This document shows, piece after piece, positions 11,151-22,666 of a DNA stretch of 64,000 nucleotides. The notes under the pieces are model-generated. The model was not told the DNA's origin, did not search any database, and saw nothing but the letters and a program-made list of their open reading frames with translations. How positions within the stretch are numbered: the first letter of the stretch is position 1; the number at the start of each line of letters is the position of its first letter. Both the position numbers and the translations under genes were made by a program. This DNA is from Agaricus subrufescens (lineage: Eukaryota > Basidiomycota > Agaricomycetes > Agaricales > Agaricaceae): assembly GCA_029945375.1 (NCBI GenBank), contig CM057062.1:2619564-2683563 (forward strand). The letters are read 5' to 3'.

Positions 11151-12110
11151 ATGACCTGTTCCCAAACCATGCATTTTATCCTCCTCGGAAACGAAACAGT
11201 GCTTCCAGTTCATCGTAACTCAGTCCTCGATGTCGATAAACATCTTGCTGCCATTCCTGATGACAATATAAGTTCTTTCTCAGGCAACGATGACGTCTCG
11301 TTTATCAGCAATGACGACATCTCATCTATTCCATCCCCTAGCTCCTCTGCTGATCTTCCTGACATAGAGGAATTCTTGGAATTCCACAAGCGGATGAGGG
11401 CTATCAGAGCTGGCAGTCCCTCTTCCCTCCCCGGGTCTTCGATCCCTTCCTCTCCTGCCGAGGATATATCAGTGGAGGAAGATACTTTCTGGGGCCATGT
11501 TTTCCTATTTGCAAAGGTATGTTCTTGTATATCCTAGATGAAGTGCCTCCTCACATACCTATGACAATAGGCAGGAGAGGGTCCTACCCTTTTCGAGATA
11601 CCCTCGATGGATGGGTTTTTCTCTCTGCTCAATAGCAGAGAGTTTGTCACACGAAGCCGCATCATTATCCATCCTCTTGAAATATACGATCCCATGTTGG
11701 GGGATTTTGTCAGTCTACCACCGTTTGCCTATTGGCGACAATATTCGTGGGACCATTATTTGATTGTGAGGGAAAGAGGGATGGACGATAACGATTGTCT
11801 GGGTCTTGATATGCTTATCGATGACCTCGAAGATCCTGTTGACATCATGTCTAAGGATCCAATGTGTGTTGCAATATGGCGTCAAAACTGGGCTAACACT
11901 CCACCCTCGACTCAAATTCCATTACCCATTCCAGCCTCAGCTCAACATCCCACGTACGCTGAGCAAGCCATCCAGACTATCAGCGAACACAAGCGCAAAC
12001 GTATTACAATTGAAGAGGAGGTTTCTGGGCCACTGGCGAAGGTTTTGAAAACATTCCAGCAAGGCCGTGGTAACACTTTTGATGACCTGATCATCATTTT
12101 AGACAATTAG
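11151..12110 (+). CDS. Unknown 301-aa acidic cargo protein
   Basis: Exon 1 runs 11151-11516 and exon 2 runs 11571-12110, joined across a 54-bp intron (GTATGT...CAATAG) in phase 0, giving 301 codons plus stop. The start is the ATG of MTCSQTMHF; an AAT microsatellite lies just upstream. The first half is Ser/Asp-rich (DDVSFISNDDISSIPSPSSS). The middle is aromatic (FAYWRQYSWDHYLIVRERG and VAIWRQNWANTPPS). The end has a basic segment, EHKRKRITIEEE, that could be a nuclear signal. I do not recognise the family. It lies inside the KDZ element, on the same strand as the transposase and upstream of the Spt5-like pseudogene. The uninterrupted frame suggests it is intact. Confidence 0.55.
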
Positions 12111-13607
12111 GTTACTATTAGTTGACTTTAGCCACTCAGTACTATGCGCATCACTTGCTCTGTATGAAGTAAACTCAACTATATACCTCCACCCTTTTCT
12201 GTTGGCGAAATATGCATTTTCCTCTCAGACTCGAATCCAATACTAGGCCCAAGTCGGTCACTCTTCATGCTTATTTACTCCAAAAAAAAGGAACATAAAT
12301 TCGCGTAAATAAAAATAAATTATTATATTTCCGCTCATTGATACATAAACAGAAGAGAAGTGGTTATCATGACTGAAGATGTCCAGAGTGCCGCAATGTT
12401 GACAAGTCAGAGTTGATGTTGAATGCTTCGGTGAGAATGAATGATATACACTTCTCACGGATTGATCTCGTACGTCCTGTTCCTGTAACCACAGCATTCC
12501 CATACATAGCGGATTCCAATTTGAACGATTGCTTGTCGTTGCCTTCAGCTTGATCTCTCGCAGAGCAACATATACGATTTGTATTGGTGGTGTGTCTGTT
12601 GTGTATATTCGCAATGATACAAATTTTGGTCGCCTAGCCAAAGGCCTGTCAAAAAATGATTCAGGGATACAGAAAATTGAATGGTGCGTACTTGTTGATG
12701 GTCTCCTGCTGCCAAAGTATCCCCATATATGCGTATCCGGTCTGACCACTGTCAGAATTGCATGATAGATTGAACAGTTAAGGGAATTATAATATTTGAA
12801 GATTCATGTTGACTTAGGACTACACATATTGAGTTCAGCGAAAAGAGTTCTAATCAGGAAAAAAATTTTACCAAATGACAAGACTAATTCAAATGTCAGT
12901 TCCAATCAGCAAAGGTTGCCAGCAGCCAGTACAGCAAAGCTCATGGCTGCGGGCCTGACCCTCGAATATGGCCTGATCATATAACTATTCAAATTGCGAT
13001 GAATCAAATGAGCATTCTCAATTCTAACCAATAATAAAAGCCACTTACCAAATGACTGAAAGTGCGGATTCCAATTTTTCTTGATTTCATTTAGTCACTC
13101 AGTTGGGTGGCAGGCATCGTTAAGGATTATCATGTTGTACTATTTATTTATTATTGGTATAGTCAAAACATCCGTCCTAGATACTGAACCGGCGCTGCAC
13201 AGCAAGCACATGGTGGTGTGGAAGGAAAATGCAAACCATCAGGGCACGGAACATAAGCATTGTTAAGTTTATGGCCAGTTACAATCCCTCACATGACTGA
13301 TCCGATTGTCGGCTGGCACTGACCAGTGATGTAACGGTCGGATGTTGAATATATGACCGCCGCTGGCAGAGTTGAATATGCGACGGTTGACAGTACAACA
13401 CATGATGGAATATACCCGACCCTGATGTTACGCATGCTGAATACCACCGATCAGAGGCTGTGGTTTTTTTTTCCTCTACACCCATCACCTGAGAAATCTA
13501 GTGGATAGTTTCAAGTAGATAGCGTCTGTAGCTCCCCAATCAATTTCTGCAATTCAGTAATGGGTATGTAAACACCTAATCGAATGTATCACAAAGTCTC
13601 GAATATA
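12111..13607. other. Stretch without a confirmed gene
   Basis: The longest open frame is on the minus strand (12258-12749, 163 codons). The opposite and alternative frames look equally plausible and no motif supports it. The rest is AT-rich with no recognised repeat or RNA. It separates the 301-aa cargo gene from the Spt5-like pseudogene. Confidence 0.4.
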
Positions 13608-16600
13608 ATGAGTAGTCGCAATAAAAAAGATCCATTATCTGATGGTATTATCCCACTCGATTCTACCAAGTGGATTGCTTACGGAGACCGGGCTTGAAAC
13701 CAGGCACCAGAAACATTCCATTTCATAGATTACGAGGCAGTTGAACACGATGCGGAAGAAACAAGTGAAGAAGAGGATGACTGTAAGCACTTCCCCATGC
13801 AGTGTTATAATTTAAATATATGATATCTAGGCGCCGGGTTTATTGTATTATCTGATGAGGATGAGGACGATGATCCTCGGGACGCTATCAGTTTAAATCA
13901 TCGTATAGGCCTACAAGAGGAGATTACCACAAGAGGAGACTTCCTGTCTTCATTGGTCGCAAAGTATACACAACCTTCCGCCTCCTTTGCTCCCAGAGAT
14001 ACCTCAACAGAAGAAAACCGACTCCATTGGCAGGATGACTGGGAAACATGGGAGATACCCGTCAATGTAGGCAAACACTCTATTCTTTTACATGTTATCT
14101 GATGTGAACAAGGTGGGATCTGAATCACGATGTGTACTTCGCATATACCAGCGATGCACGCAAGGCATGTATGACACCATGATACCTCCCCGCAGTATAT
14201 GTTATGATTTCAATTCCTTTTCTTATCTAATATGCCTACCTTTGCTGATGTAATCATATCGAATATTGTTTCTCTTTTCTTACATAATATTTCTTAGTCA
14301 GCAAAGTCAAGAATCTTCCAACTCACAGTCATGAGTCATTCTGACTTACAATGACTTGGAGGACTTATATGACTTGATATAACTCATCATGATTAGTTAT
14401 GACTTGATATGACTTATTATGACTAGTTATGACTGGATATGACTCCTATTAGTATTACATAAGTAGATACTTGCTGTAGTATATAAACCCCTCAACTCGA
14501 CCATGTAGAAACAATGTTTCTACTTGGTTAGGTGGAGACTAATACTAAGCCTTTATCTAAAAGCTCTAGAACTTATAAGTCTTAATTGCTAAGCTCCCTC
14601 TCTTGCTTCTATAATCATCTCAGTATTATTACCTTTGAAGTTGAATCTCCATTCAACCGAGAAGGCTCCTTTGATACGCTCTATCAGTAACTGTGTTATC
14701 GGTAGTGACGTATTGCCCCAGCTTAGGACCGGGCCGGGGTCACTATAACAGTATATTTGCTCCTATAGGGATAATTGGGAGGGTTTTTGTGGAGGCCAAG
14801 CGACTAGCGGACGTCTACACCATTTGTAGAGGGATGTTGGGTGTGAGATGGTGGGAAGGAAGAAAAGTTGACAATCTTGAAGCTATGAGACTCCTCCAAA
14901 GGCAGATGCCTCCATTCAAGCCTGAAGAAAACGGTTGGATTTGTCTCAAGAAAAGACCTTACACCTGTGATGTTGCAGTCATCCGACAGGTTTTACCCAG
15001 AGGCCGACTGCAAGTCATTGTAGTGCCTTGTATTCCTCATACACCTGGGAAAGCTCTTACAGATCAAAACTCGAACATCAACAGGTGCACAAGACCTTCG
15101 GCTGAGCCGATTGATTTGAAAAGTTTAATAAAGGCAGGCCGCCATCTACGGGTTGAAGGAACCAGGACTTCTACAACTTACCGATACCGCCAACGTACAT
15201 TTGATTCTTCTGGGTATCTACTGCTCACCCTCAATCCCGAGCAATATTATCATACCGACGTATCTCCAACTGTTTCTCATGTCAAACTATTTGCCAACAG
15301 CATTTCAATTGCCACCCCCACAAAATTAAAGGCTTTTCGTTGCGCGGAGAGCCGCCAACTTCAGCTAGGAGATAGAGTCACTATTGTGGCACCAGAACAT
15401 GCTGGTCGAGTTGGTGAGATTGCAGCTGTTCTCGATACTTATGTCTACATACAGTTCAGCGACTGTTCAGACCCATCAAATTCCCAATCATCTTGTCCGT
15501 CGCCACTTCAAGATTGGAGATAATGTTCGCGTCAAAGCCGGCGACTCCGCTGGGTGCACGGGCTACATCGTAAAACTCAATGATCGATTAGATCAAATGG
15601 ACATCTGCAATTCCAGTGCTACGGTAAGTCACTACATTCTAAACGATCATCATATGCTTAGGACTGCTTCTAGCATCTAACAATTCCTTACTACCATGTC
15701 AAGTTTGCTGATCTCAGTGCCCAGTTTGCTTCTCCACCTCCAAACCCTAATATGCTTCACATTCCTTCTCATGCCTATGTTGTGTATCTTAATCTCCCCG
15801 CAGTTGTTTTGAAAGGGCCCCTTAAAGGTCGGTCCGGTATCATCAGGACAGTAAATAGTCGAGGCAATGCACAGATCGAACTTTGGGGTTTGCATCATTA
15901 TAGCAACCGTCTCCAGGAACTTAATCTTTGTGCTTTGGCATTTGAAATGTAACGTCTACTTGCCATTCACTCCTGTTTTTCTTTTTTTGATGTATGGCCA
16001 CAGGGAAGTCTGTAAGTGGTTTGAGATGAAGGGTACTGATGGGTCCCTGTATCGAGTTGACGGCATTCCAGATCATTGCTCGATTCTCCGAGAGGTTAAC
16101 GTCAATGTCAATCAACGATCTCAGACTCCTCCCCCTGAAAATGATATCGGTGAGCGGGGTCCTTTTGGCATAACTCCTGAAGATAGGCTAGCAGTCGCTC
16201 CCCCGGCTATCCGTAAGTGGCGCTTCCTTGATGGACTGTCAGTGGTTTGCTAATGCATTGCGTAGCCCCTGACTTCTGGCTTGCAAGACTTGAGTACAGA
16301 GATTCATTTGGCATTCTTCAAATCACGGTCTGAAGTGGTGGGCGTTTCGATGACAGCAAGTGGGACGACCAAGTAGGAAATTACAAAGGTCTTGACGGGG
16401 CTAACATGTTGGTGGGTTTTCCTGGGAAAGAGATGGTCCTTGTGCCTTATCTCTATGCGGCGCCCACCTATCCACGTAAGAAACATGATTATGTGTTTTG
16501 CCTCTCAGAAGGTCAACATTTCGGCACTTGCTACGTCGTTTGGAAGTACGGAGATATTGAATGCACTGTTACCACTTTTAGAGGCGGGAACAAGGGGAAA

Positions 16601-16610
16601 ATTATGTGAA
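13608..16610 (+). pseudogene. Spt5-like NGN/KOW protein, broken
   Basis: Reading from the ATG at 13608, the frame shows an acidic N-terminus (FIDYEAVEHDAEET, then SDEDEDDDP) and a WETWEIPVN-VGSE block. An NGN-like segment follows (RVFVEAKRLADVYTICRGML), then repeated KOW-like motifs (GDRVTIVAPEHAGRVGEI, GDNVRVKAGDSAGCTGYI, VVLKGPLKGRSGIIR). This is the layout of Spt5, the elongation factor that binds RNA polymerase II and nascent RNA. Introns at about 13778 (GTAAGC) and 14070 (GTAGGC) keep phase. Three defects are visible: an in-frame TGA at about 13695, a 551-bp solo LTR at 14200-14750 inside the coding sequence, and a one-base frameshift near 15460. It is shorter than a true Spt5 and lies 94 bp before the KDZ transposase. 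I infer cargo or a captured gene. Downstream frames (15867-16610) are weaker. Confidence 0.65.
14200..14750. mobile_element. Solo LTR (551 bp) with 5-bp target duplication
   Basis: The unit begins TGTTATGATTTC and ends CACTATAACA. It is flanked by GTATA at 14195-14199 and 14751-14755. Removing it and one GTATA rejoins the Spt5-like frame (PPRS then IFAPIGIIG), which confirms the boundaries. It contains repeated ATGACT words and a TATATAAACC box. No internal domain or second LTR adjoins it. The perfect duplication and TG...CA ends fit an LTR retrotransposon; the superfamily is not determined. Confidence 0.9.
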
Positions 16611-16703
16611 TGGTATCAACTTTCGATTTAGCTCTGGTGTCCTGATCAAATTTATATTTTCTTTTCCAATTGAATGCTTAGTTACATTATTCTGATTTCA
16701 AAT

Positions 16704-19700
16704 ATGAGTAATGTGGTGCGACACGCTCTTGTCCCTCCCAGCTCAATGCCAGGTCAGAAGCATAAACAAACGGCCTTGAAACACGGTATCTTCACTCTCA
16801 AGGTCGCAGAACCTTTGCCTTCAGCAAAAGTGATAGGGGATCTGTATCAAACACTTGTATCAGCAAGAGAAACCAAACAAACTGAGCCTATGATTGGCGA
16901 GCCAAGCACGACTGTGGTAGAGCTCCCGAAAACACAAGTGAGCCTCTGTCTTCCATTTAATGATACTGCCTGATTCGTCTATCCAGGGAGCATCATCAAA
17001 AATGGAACCCTTCTCATTGGAAGTATTGAAGGAAATTCAAGATGAAATTCTATCCCTCGAGGCCGATGAAGCAGTACACAAGAGGTGTTCCTCATGTAGC
17101 ACCTCGCCACCAAGCCAAATCAACAGCGATGTGGCTGATGGCGAGCGGAAGGCTGTCTACAGATGTCTCGATTGCTTTACTTACCACCTGCTCTGCTCTG
17201 ACTGTATAGTTAAGTGCCACCACGGCCACCCCTTTCATCACATTCAAAAGTGGATGGGCTCTTTCTTCGAGAAGTGGGCCTTGATTGACCTAGGATACGT
17301 TTTATACTTGGGTCACCAAGGTATTCGTTGTCCCAGTAATAACGACAATCCCAACAACTTTGCCGTGGTACACACGAACGGCATTCACACCTGTAAAATT
17401 CTTTACTGTCACTGTATGCCTATTTACCGTAGGCAAGACAAGGCTCTGCAGCTTATACAACACCAACTGTTTCCGCCAACCCTCGACCTTCCACAAAGTG
17501 TTTTCACATTTGCAGTTCTCGATGACTTTGATCGACATTCCCTCAATGCAAAGTCTTCAAATTATGATTATTGCAAAGCACTTAATGACTATACCAGCGC
17601 TGCATTCCCAATATATGTAAGTCCATGGTGTTATCTATACTTTGTCAGTTATCTAAATAGCAGTAGCCTTACTATAAAGAATTCAAAGTTGTAATCCGCA
17701 TTTGGCGTCACCTGATGATTCGTCGCTGCTCTGGACAAGACTTCAATATCGGTGCAGTGCTGTCTCATAGACAAGCGGGATGCCTCGCCCTTCAATGCCC
17801 TGCTTGTCCTGAGGTTGGGTTTAATGTTGAGGAAGAGGTGGTTGCTTCAGCTCTGGATGAAGACCTGTAAGTGTTGTCTAACGTCACAGGGTGTTGGTGC
17901 TCAACAAATCCAAAATCAGGCATAAGTATACTCTTTTTCTCTCGGCAGATGGTAACTTCTGTCTTCAGAGAAAGAAGAAAATCTACAATCGCTTAGACAA
18001 ATCACTCAATGCGGGAAATGGGTATTTCGTTGAGGAGAGCGAGTACCAAGAATATATCACATCCCTAAGGAATGAGGTCGACGTATGTATTGTAAACATT
18101 CCTCTGTTGAATACGAACTAACAGCTGCTCCTATAAGAATTCCCTATGCACCAAACTCAAGGCCATCAAACAACAAAATCGGTCAAAGTTCAAGGATGCT
18201 GAGGTTTCGGGAGTAATCGCGATACAGTGTGCTCAGCATGGGTTTTATTTGCTGCAAGGCATGGCTGATCTTGAGAAGGGAGAAGCGTAAGTGTTTTACC
18301 TGTCGATCATCCTCATTTGAATTCGACGTTTCAAAGTTATGTTAAAACAGATTATGCGCTGATGCATGCTCTTGGGACAGAAGGATTCAAGCAACGCTGG
18401 ATCCCTGTCAGCTACGATATATGGTGCCAATATCACATAAATCTTCCCTATCGTATTACTGCTAATTTACCTCAATACGCTCCCTTGCTCAAGAGGATCC
18501 GTGGCTGTGTACCCAAAATGCACATAAACGGGCACAACGTCGAGTGCCAGATAAACCATTCCTTCATTTACAAACCTCACTCAGGCATGACACACGGCGA
18601 GGGAATAGAGAGTGCATGGTCCGAGCAGAATCATGCTGGTGTTACGGCCCCAGCTGTTTTACGCGTGAAAATCTGCGTTTAATGCGGCTAGGTGTATGTA
18701 TTAAGTTCGAGAATGAACAGTCGGTCACCCTGTTACAGATAAGCTCAGTCGAGGACATGTGTGAAGAGAGGTTAACCTAGGGGACAGTCGAGATTGCATC
18801 CACGATTCCTAGCAGGAAAACCGTACTGCTAGGGGAAATATAATTGTGTTCGAGGACTTAAAATGGAAGTCTCGAGACTGAGTCTAGGGAGACTTTGCTG
18901 GAAATTATCATCGAGGTTGGCTATGGGATGGCTTGAGGACTTAGCGGAACGCGGTTCCTTCAGCGGACCTTATGCTAAACTGAATCTATAACTACTACCT
19001 GCCTAATAAGGAAAAGGCTAGGAAGTAGACGACTCACACATGTCGAGGCTGAATTAACCTGAAGCGAGACTGTTGGAATTGTCAGTCAAGACTCTGGATC
19101 AGGCAGTAATAGTGATAATCTCGAAGCAACTAAAGGCGGGATAGAAGCGTAGTTTAATCGAGGACATCTTATCGACGGGATAATCAGTGGGTGGTGCGCC
19201 TCGAGAGTTTCTAGACTAGGGTCTAGGGTTAGAAGCTCGTTAGCCAATGAGGAGTGGAAGATTAGGCAAGTGCAATGTTCAGTCGAGGAGACTGAATAGT
19301 CGAGACTGTTGATTGGTGGAGAAAGATGAGTCAAGGAGACTATACCCATTCAGTGCTGGATACGGACTTGGTTATCTGTTTCATATTTGTTTATTTTGTC
19401 TCAGTTTTTTATTGTGTATTGTATATAGTCGCCAGTCGAGGACAAGGTTCGGGATCGAATCTTTGCCCAAGCGCTGTGCGAGTGAAATCGAGTTTGGTTA
19501 AACTTTGCAGTGTTCTAAGCATTTCTTAAAGTTCTTTCTCAACTCGGAAGGACTTGTGTTCTGCTCGAGAGAGTATCTTCACTGGTCTAATAGGATCATG
19601 ATAGCATTCGGTGCTAGCTCGACTTGTCTTGCAGTCTGTCTTGAAGTGCAAAGGCAGGTCAAGGCTCTCCGAGTTTGTTGAGGCATCACTAGGGTGGACT

Positions 19701-21473
19701 CGCTACCCCTCCTAGATAGGTGTCTAACCCACCCTATTGAGGACAGTTGTCGCGAGCTTAGCCCCTCGTCGCGAAGGTTCTAATCGAAACGGCATAGGTC
19801 TGGAAGAGGTTTCTATTCAGTCGAGACTTGTTTCACATTTCCATTCTACTCCTATTTTCATTTAATCGAGATGCTTATTTTCACTTTCTTTCTGATTTAT
19901 TCTCCCCATGAACCGCACTCGAGACTCGGTGTAATTCAAAGGGTTGCATTCGCATTCAATTTATATTTTTATATTTTATTTTCCACATTCACACCGATCT
20001 AGTCTCTTCACCGGTTCCTTCATGAAAGAGCAAAATCCAGGCCATCGACATGAAACGTTGGACAGTTTCAATGGCCATCATAATTTTGGCAAGTTACGCC
20101 AACTATGTGAGTACACGTCATTACTTTTTTTCTTACTAATAGAACCGCCTCCAGCTTCTGATTTGTCACAACGTCATCGTCGCACTCAAACATCATATGC
20201 AGAAAAAAAGGACGCCTTCGATGCATTGACTTCATCTATACCCCCCGGGTTAATAGAATCATGGCGGACAATGGAGGGCAAATCCTCCAAATCCGAGTTA
20301 TATCAGGTACAAGGCACAAGTACGTAAGCCAGGTCCCTATTACTGTCCAACAATTCTTAGTTTTGCACGCTCCAGTGCCGACATGGCAACAAGCAATTCC
20401 AGCATCACATGAGCATCAGAGCGGAAATAAATCCACCCAACTAGTAGAGTTCATTCAGCGTGGTCTTGAGATAGAAGCCCTGCAGTACGTCTTTTAACTT
20501 TTAAACAGTTCTATTTTTAAATCACTGCAGAGCAACTCATCGTCAATTGGAGGATTCGAACAAAGCCGTCGACTACAAGCACCTAACGCATCTCCTCCAA
20601 ACATGGAGAACAGAACAGCACAAAGTTTTCCCCTTCATCAAGCTTCTGTTGGGCACCAATGACGAAGTACCTTCAACAACTCCTTTGTGGCTACCGTCAT
20701 CTTTTACTCCTGGTGAGCGCAAAATGTACAATCTCACAAAAGCCACAGAAATAGAGACAGCACTTCGACGAGCTCATGCTTTTGATGTTCTCTCTGACCT
20801 GAGAGACACGATTCATGAATATAATCACGCCCAGACAGAGAAGCGGATTAACGCGAGTAGCCAGAGTATTGCTATGCGTTCACAAAGAATTCTCACGGAG
20901 ATTCGCTCCCAAATGCTTGACATCAAGGAAGAGTATTGCCATTGTTTTGAGCACCTAACCATCCTCAGACCTCGCGCTACTGAGGGATTTCAAAAGTTGC
21001 AGGTAGAACAGCTATGGGGGAAAAACCTTTTCATTCCCCATCAAACTGGAGATTCATTGACACAGAACCCCTGGTTTTGGTCAGTCGGCCATCCAGAAGG
21101 TATGTCCTCCGACGAGTGGACAATAGGATGTGCATTTTGTTCCTCTTTGGATTCCACATTTATTAAGTTCACTCCTAGTGAAACATGTTCGGTGGCATCA
21201 TGAAAGGGCAGCTGTGGACAGACTTCGGGAAGAACTTGAAATATTGGAGGAGGAATTTCGTCGAACACATTGCTCCTTTGTGCGAATGGATGAAGTGTGG
21301 AGGCACCTGGCTACTCTGAATGGGGGCGTAAAAGGTTATTCGGCTTATGCTTTGCGACAGGCAAACATGTATTCAAAACATGCCGCTAATTGCTTGTCAC
21401 AATGGAATGCGTAAGTTATTGCAATTTATTCAGCCCTAAAAGATCCAATTGACCCTTTATGATCAGGAAATAA
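16704..21473 (+). pseudogene. KDZ transposase, interrupted by a solo LTR
   Basis: From the ATG at 16704, phased exons run 16704-16937, 16987-17616, 17667-17866, 17890-18082, 18138-18286 and 18337-18639, resuming at 20015 after the LTR. The N-terminal part has the cysteine cluster associated with KDZ transposases (CSSCSTSPP, YRCLDCFTYHLLCSDCIVKC, then HPFHHIQKW and LGHQGIRCPS). The RNase H-like core shows ADGNFCLQRKKK, SYDIWCQYH and THGEGIESAW, which carry the expected acidic residues. After the LTR come SFMKEQNPGHRHETLDSF and a coiled C-terminal region ending in RRTHCSFVRMDEVW. Everything except the LTR looks intact, so loss of function is probably due to that insertion. The enzyme would mobilise the 15.9-kb element that encloses it. 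Confidence 0.85.
18640..20010 (+). mobile_element. Solo LTR (1.37 kb), copy B, inside the KDZ transposase
   Basis: It starts TGTTACGGCCCC and ends CTCTTCA. The flanks are CTGG (18636-18639) and CCGG (20011-20014), a 4-bp duplication with one difference. Joining 18639 to 20015 restores the KDZ reading frame. It is the inverted counterpart of 224-1611. No retrotransposon genes adjoin it. Confidence 0.9.
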
Positions 21474-21838
21474 CGTGGCAATGATGATGCTTAAATCAGT
21501 TTTTAATAGTATCGTATCTTTTCCTCAAACAATCCATCCCTCGCTACTCTCAATGTAGTAATCGAGCCCTCCTTTTGGGCGTTGTGAATAGATGTGGCCA
21601 TCAGAACTTCGAATGCTTTCAAAGCCCTAGAAATCATCGTTCATCATTCACCACTTACCGGCAATAGCAACGTGTAGGTCGCGTCAATGGCAACCGGACA
21701 GGATAGACAGGGAAAGTTGCGTCTTACATACCATAATCGCCCGCGAGAACATTTGTCTGATTTATTAAGTGAAAACCAAAAGAGGCGGCTCTCTTCTGCA
21801 ACCATCACCATCACCCCATCCCGCCATCACACCCCGCC

Positions 21839-22378
21839 ATGGCGCATCAACAAGTGGCCTTCACCGTTCACATGTACAACGAAACCCTCAAGAGGAAGAC
21901 TCTCAAGAAGGAAGGAGTGCCAGCTGTTGTTCGACTGGTCATTCGCAGGATATGGACGAGGGTAGAAGAGTATGGCTCAACTCACGGATTGCAGCGCCCT
22001 TTGCGAGGGCTCATTGGGTGAGTCTTGCTATCTATTCTTAATTTCCACCTACTACCTCTATTCTAGCACTGGCATTCACCGAGCCTTGCGCTCACCAAAA
22101 TTGAACATCACGATTGGCAGCGATGTCTTCTTAAGGTGAGTGTTATACATTGGTCACTTACTGCTCTGACCCTTCATAGCACATACCAAGGGGAGCTGTG
22201 CCTTCAGATCTCGCTTTACAATGGCCAGCACCGCAAGTTCGGCAGCCTGGTCATATACACTGAAGCCAACGATTTCGAGCTCGAGTTCTTCGCAGGCAAT
22301 GTATGGCAACATGGACAAGTAGACGCGATGAGAGTAGGCTTTGTTATACCTCTCGGTGCGTCATTTTTCTATTTCTAA
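21839..22378 (+). CDS. Unknown small cargo protein
   Basis: I do not recognise it. Exons 21839-22017, 22067-22135 and 22180-22378 splice in phase to about 148 residues. It begins MAHQQVAFTVHMYNET, has a basic segment (LKRKTLKKEG), and continues with LVIRRIWTRVEEYG, TGIHRALRSP and an acidic C-terminal part (YTEANDFELEFFAGNVW). An in-frame stop follows GASFFYF, although a further intron cannot be excluded. It lies between the transposase and the right end of the KDZ element, on the transposase strand, so it is cargo by position. The clean frame argues that it is a real gene. Confidence 0.5.
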
Positions 22379-22666
22379 TCACGTACTGCGTTTACTATCC
22401 TATATGATTAGATTAACAAACATTCACTTCCTAATCGTGTTAACACTCTGTCCTGTAATACAAAATCATGATTATCTAGTTGTAAAAACACAATTATACC
22501 TCTGTCATAATGTTCTGATTATCTTGCACCACAATAAAAGTGTTTATATTATCACAATTATACAGTACAAGCACGCTTGTATAATCGCCATCACTACGAT
22601 TATCAGGCGTCAAGCACGATTTGCAACAGTTGTTGTGTCCGATTATCCTCGCTTATTCCATCCCTG
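22379..22666. repeat. Right subterminal region of the KDZ element
   Basis: The stretch is AT-rich and repeats words such as AATCATGATTA, CTGATTATC and CACGATT, the same class found at 6780-7390 inside the other end. Its last 22 bases are the inverted terminus. No gene is seen. Confidence 0.65.

Larger units (their letters stand above)
6739..22666 (+). mobile_element. 15.9-kb KDZ-type DNA transposon with cargo genes
   Basis: The left end reads CATTGGTGGAATAAGCCAGG. The right end, read on the minus strand, is CAGGGATGGAATAAGCGAGG. The match continues imperfectly through GGAT-AATC and ACAACTGT-GCA for about 50 bases. ACATGAT flanks both sides (6732-6738 and 22667-22673). Removing the element and one ACATGAT joins two parts of a Ulp1-like ORF in frame, which fixes the boundaries independently. 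Inside, on the plus strand, is a KDZ transposase (16704-21473). Also present are an Spt5-like NGN/KOW pseudogene, unknown genes at 7623-9794 (minus), 11151-12110 and 21839-22378, and two solo LTRs. KDZ elements (Kyakuja-Dileera-Zisupton) are abundant in basidiomycetes and related Zisupton elements make 8-bp duplications, so 7 matching bases of a possible 8 is consistent. Confidence 0.8.

Noticed and set aside
12258..12749. 163-codon minus-strand frame in the KDZ element
   Set aside because: No motif, no start context, and alternative frames look equally gene-like.
224..20010. The 1.4-kb inverted pair as terminal inverted repeats of one huge transposon
   Set aside because: Each copy has TG...CA ends and its own short target duplication, and one splits the KDZ coding sequence in frame, so they are independent solo LTRs.
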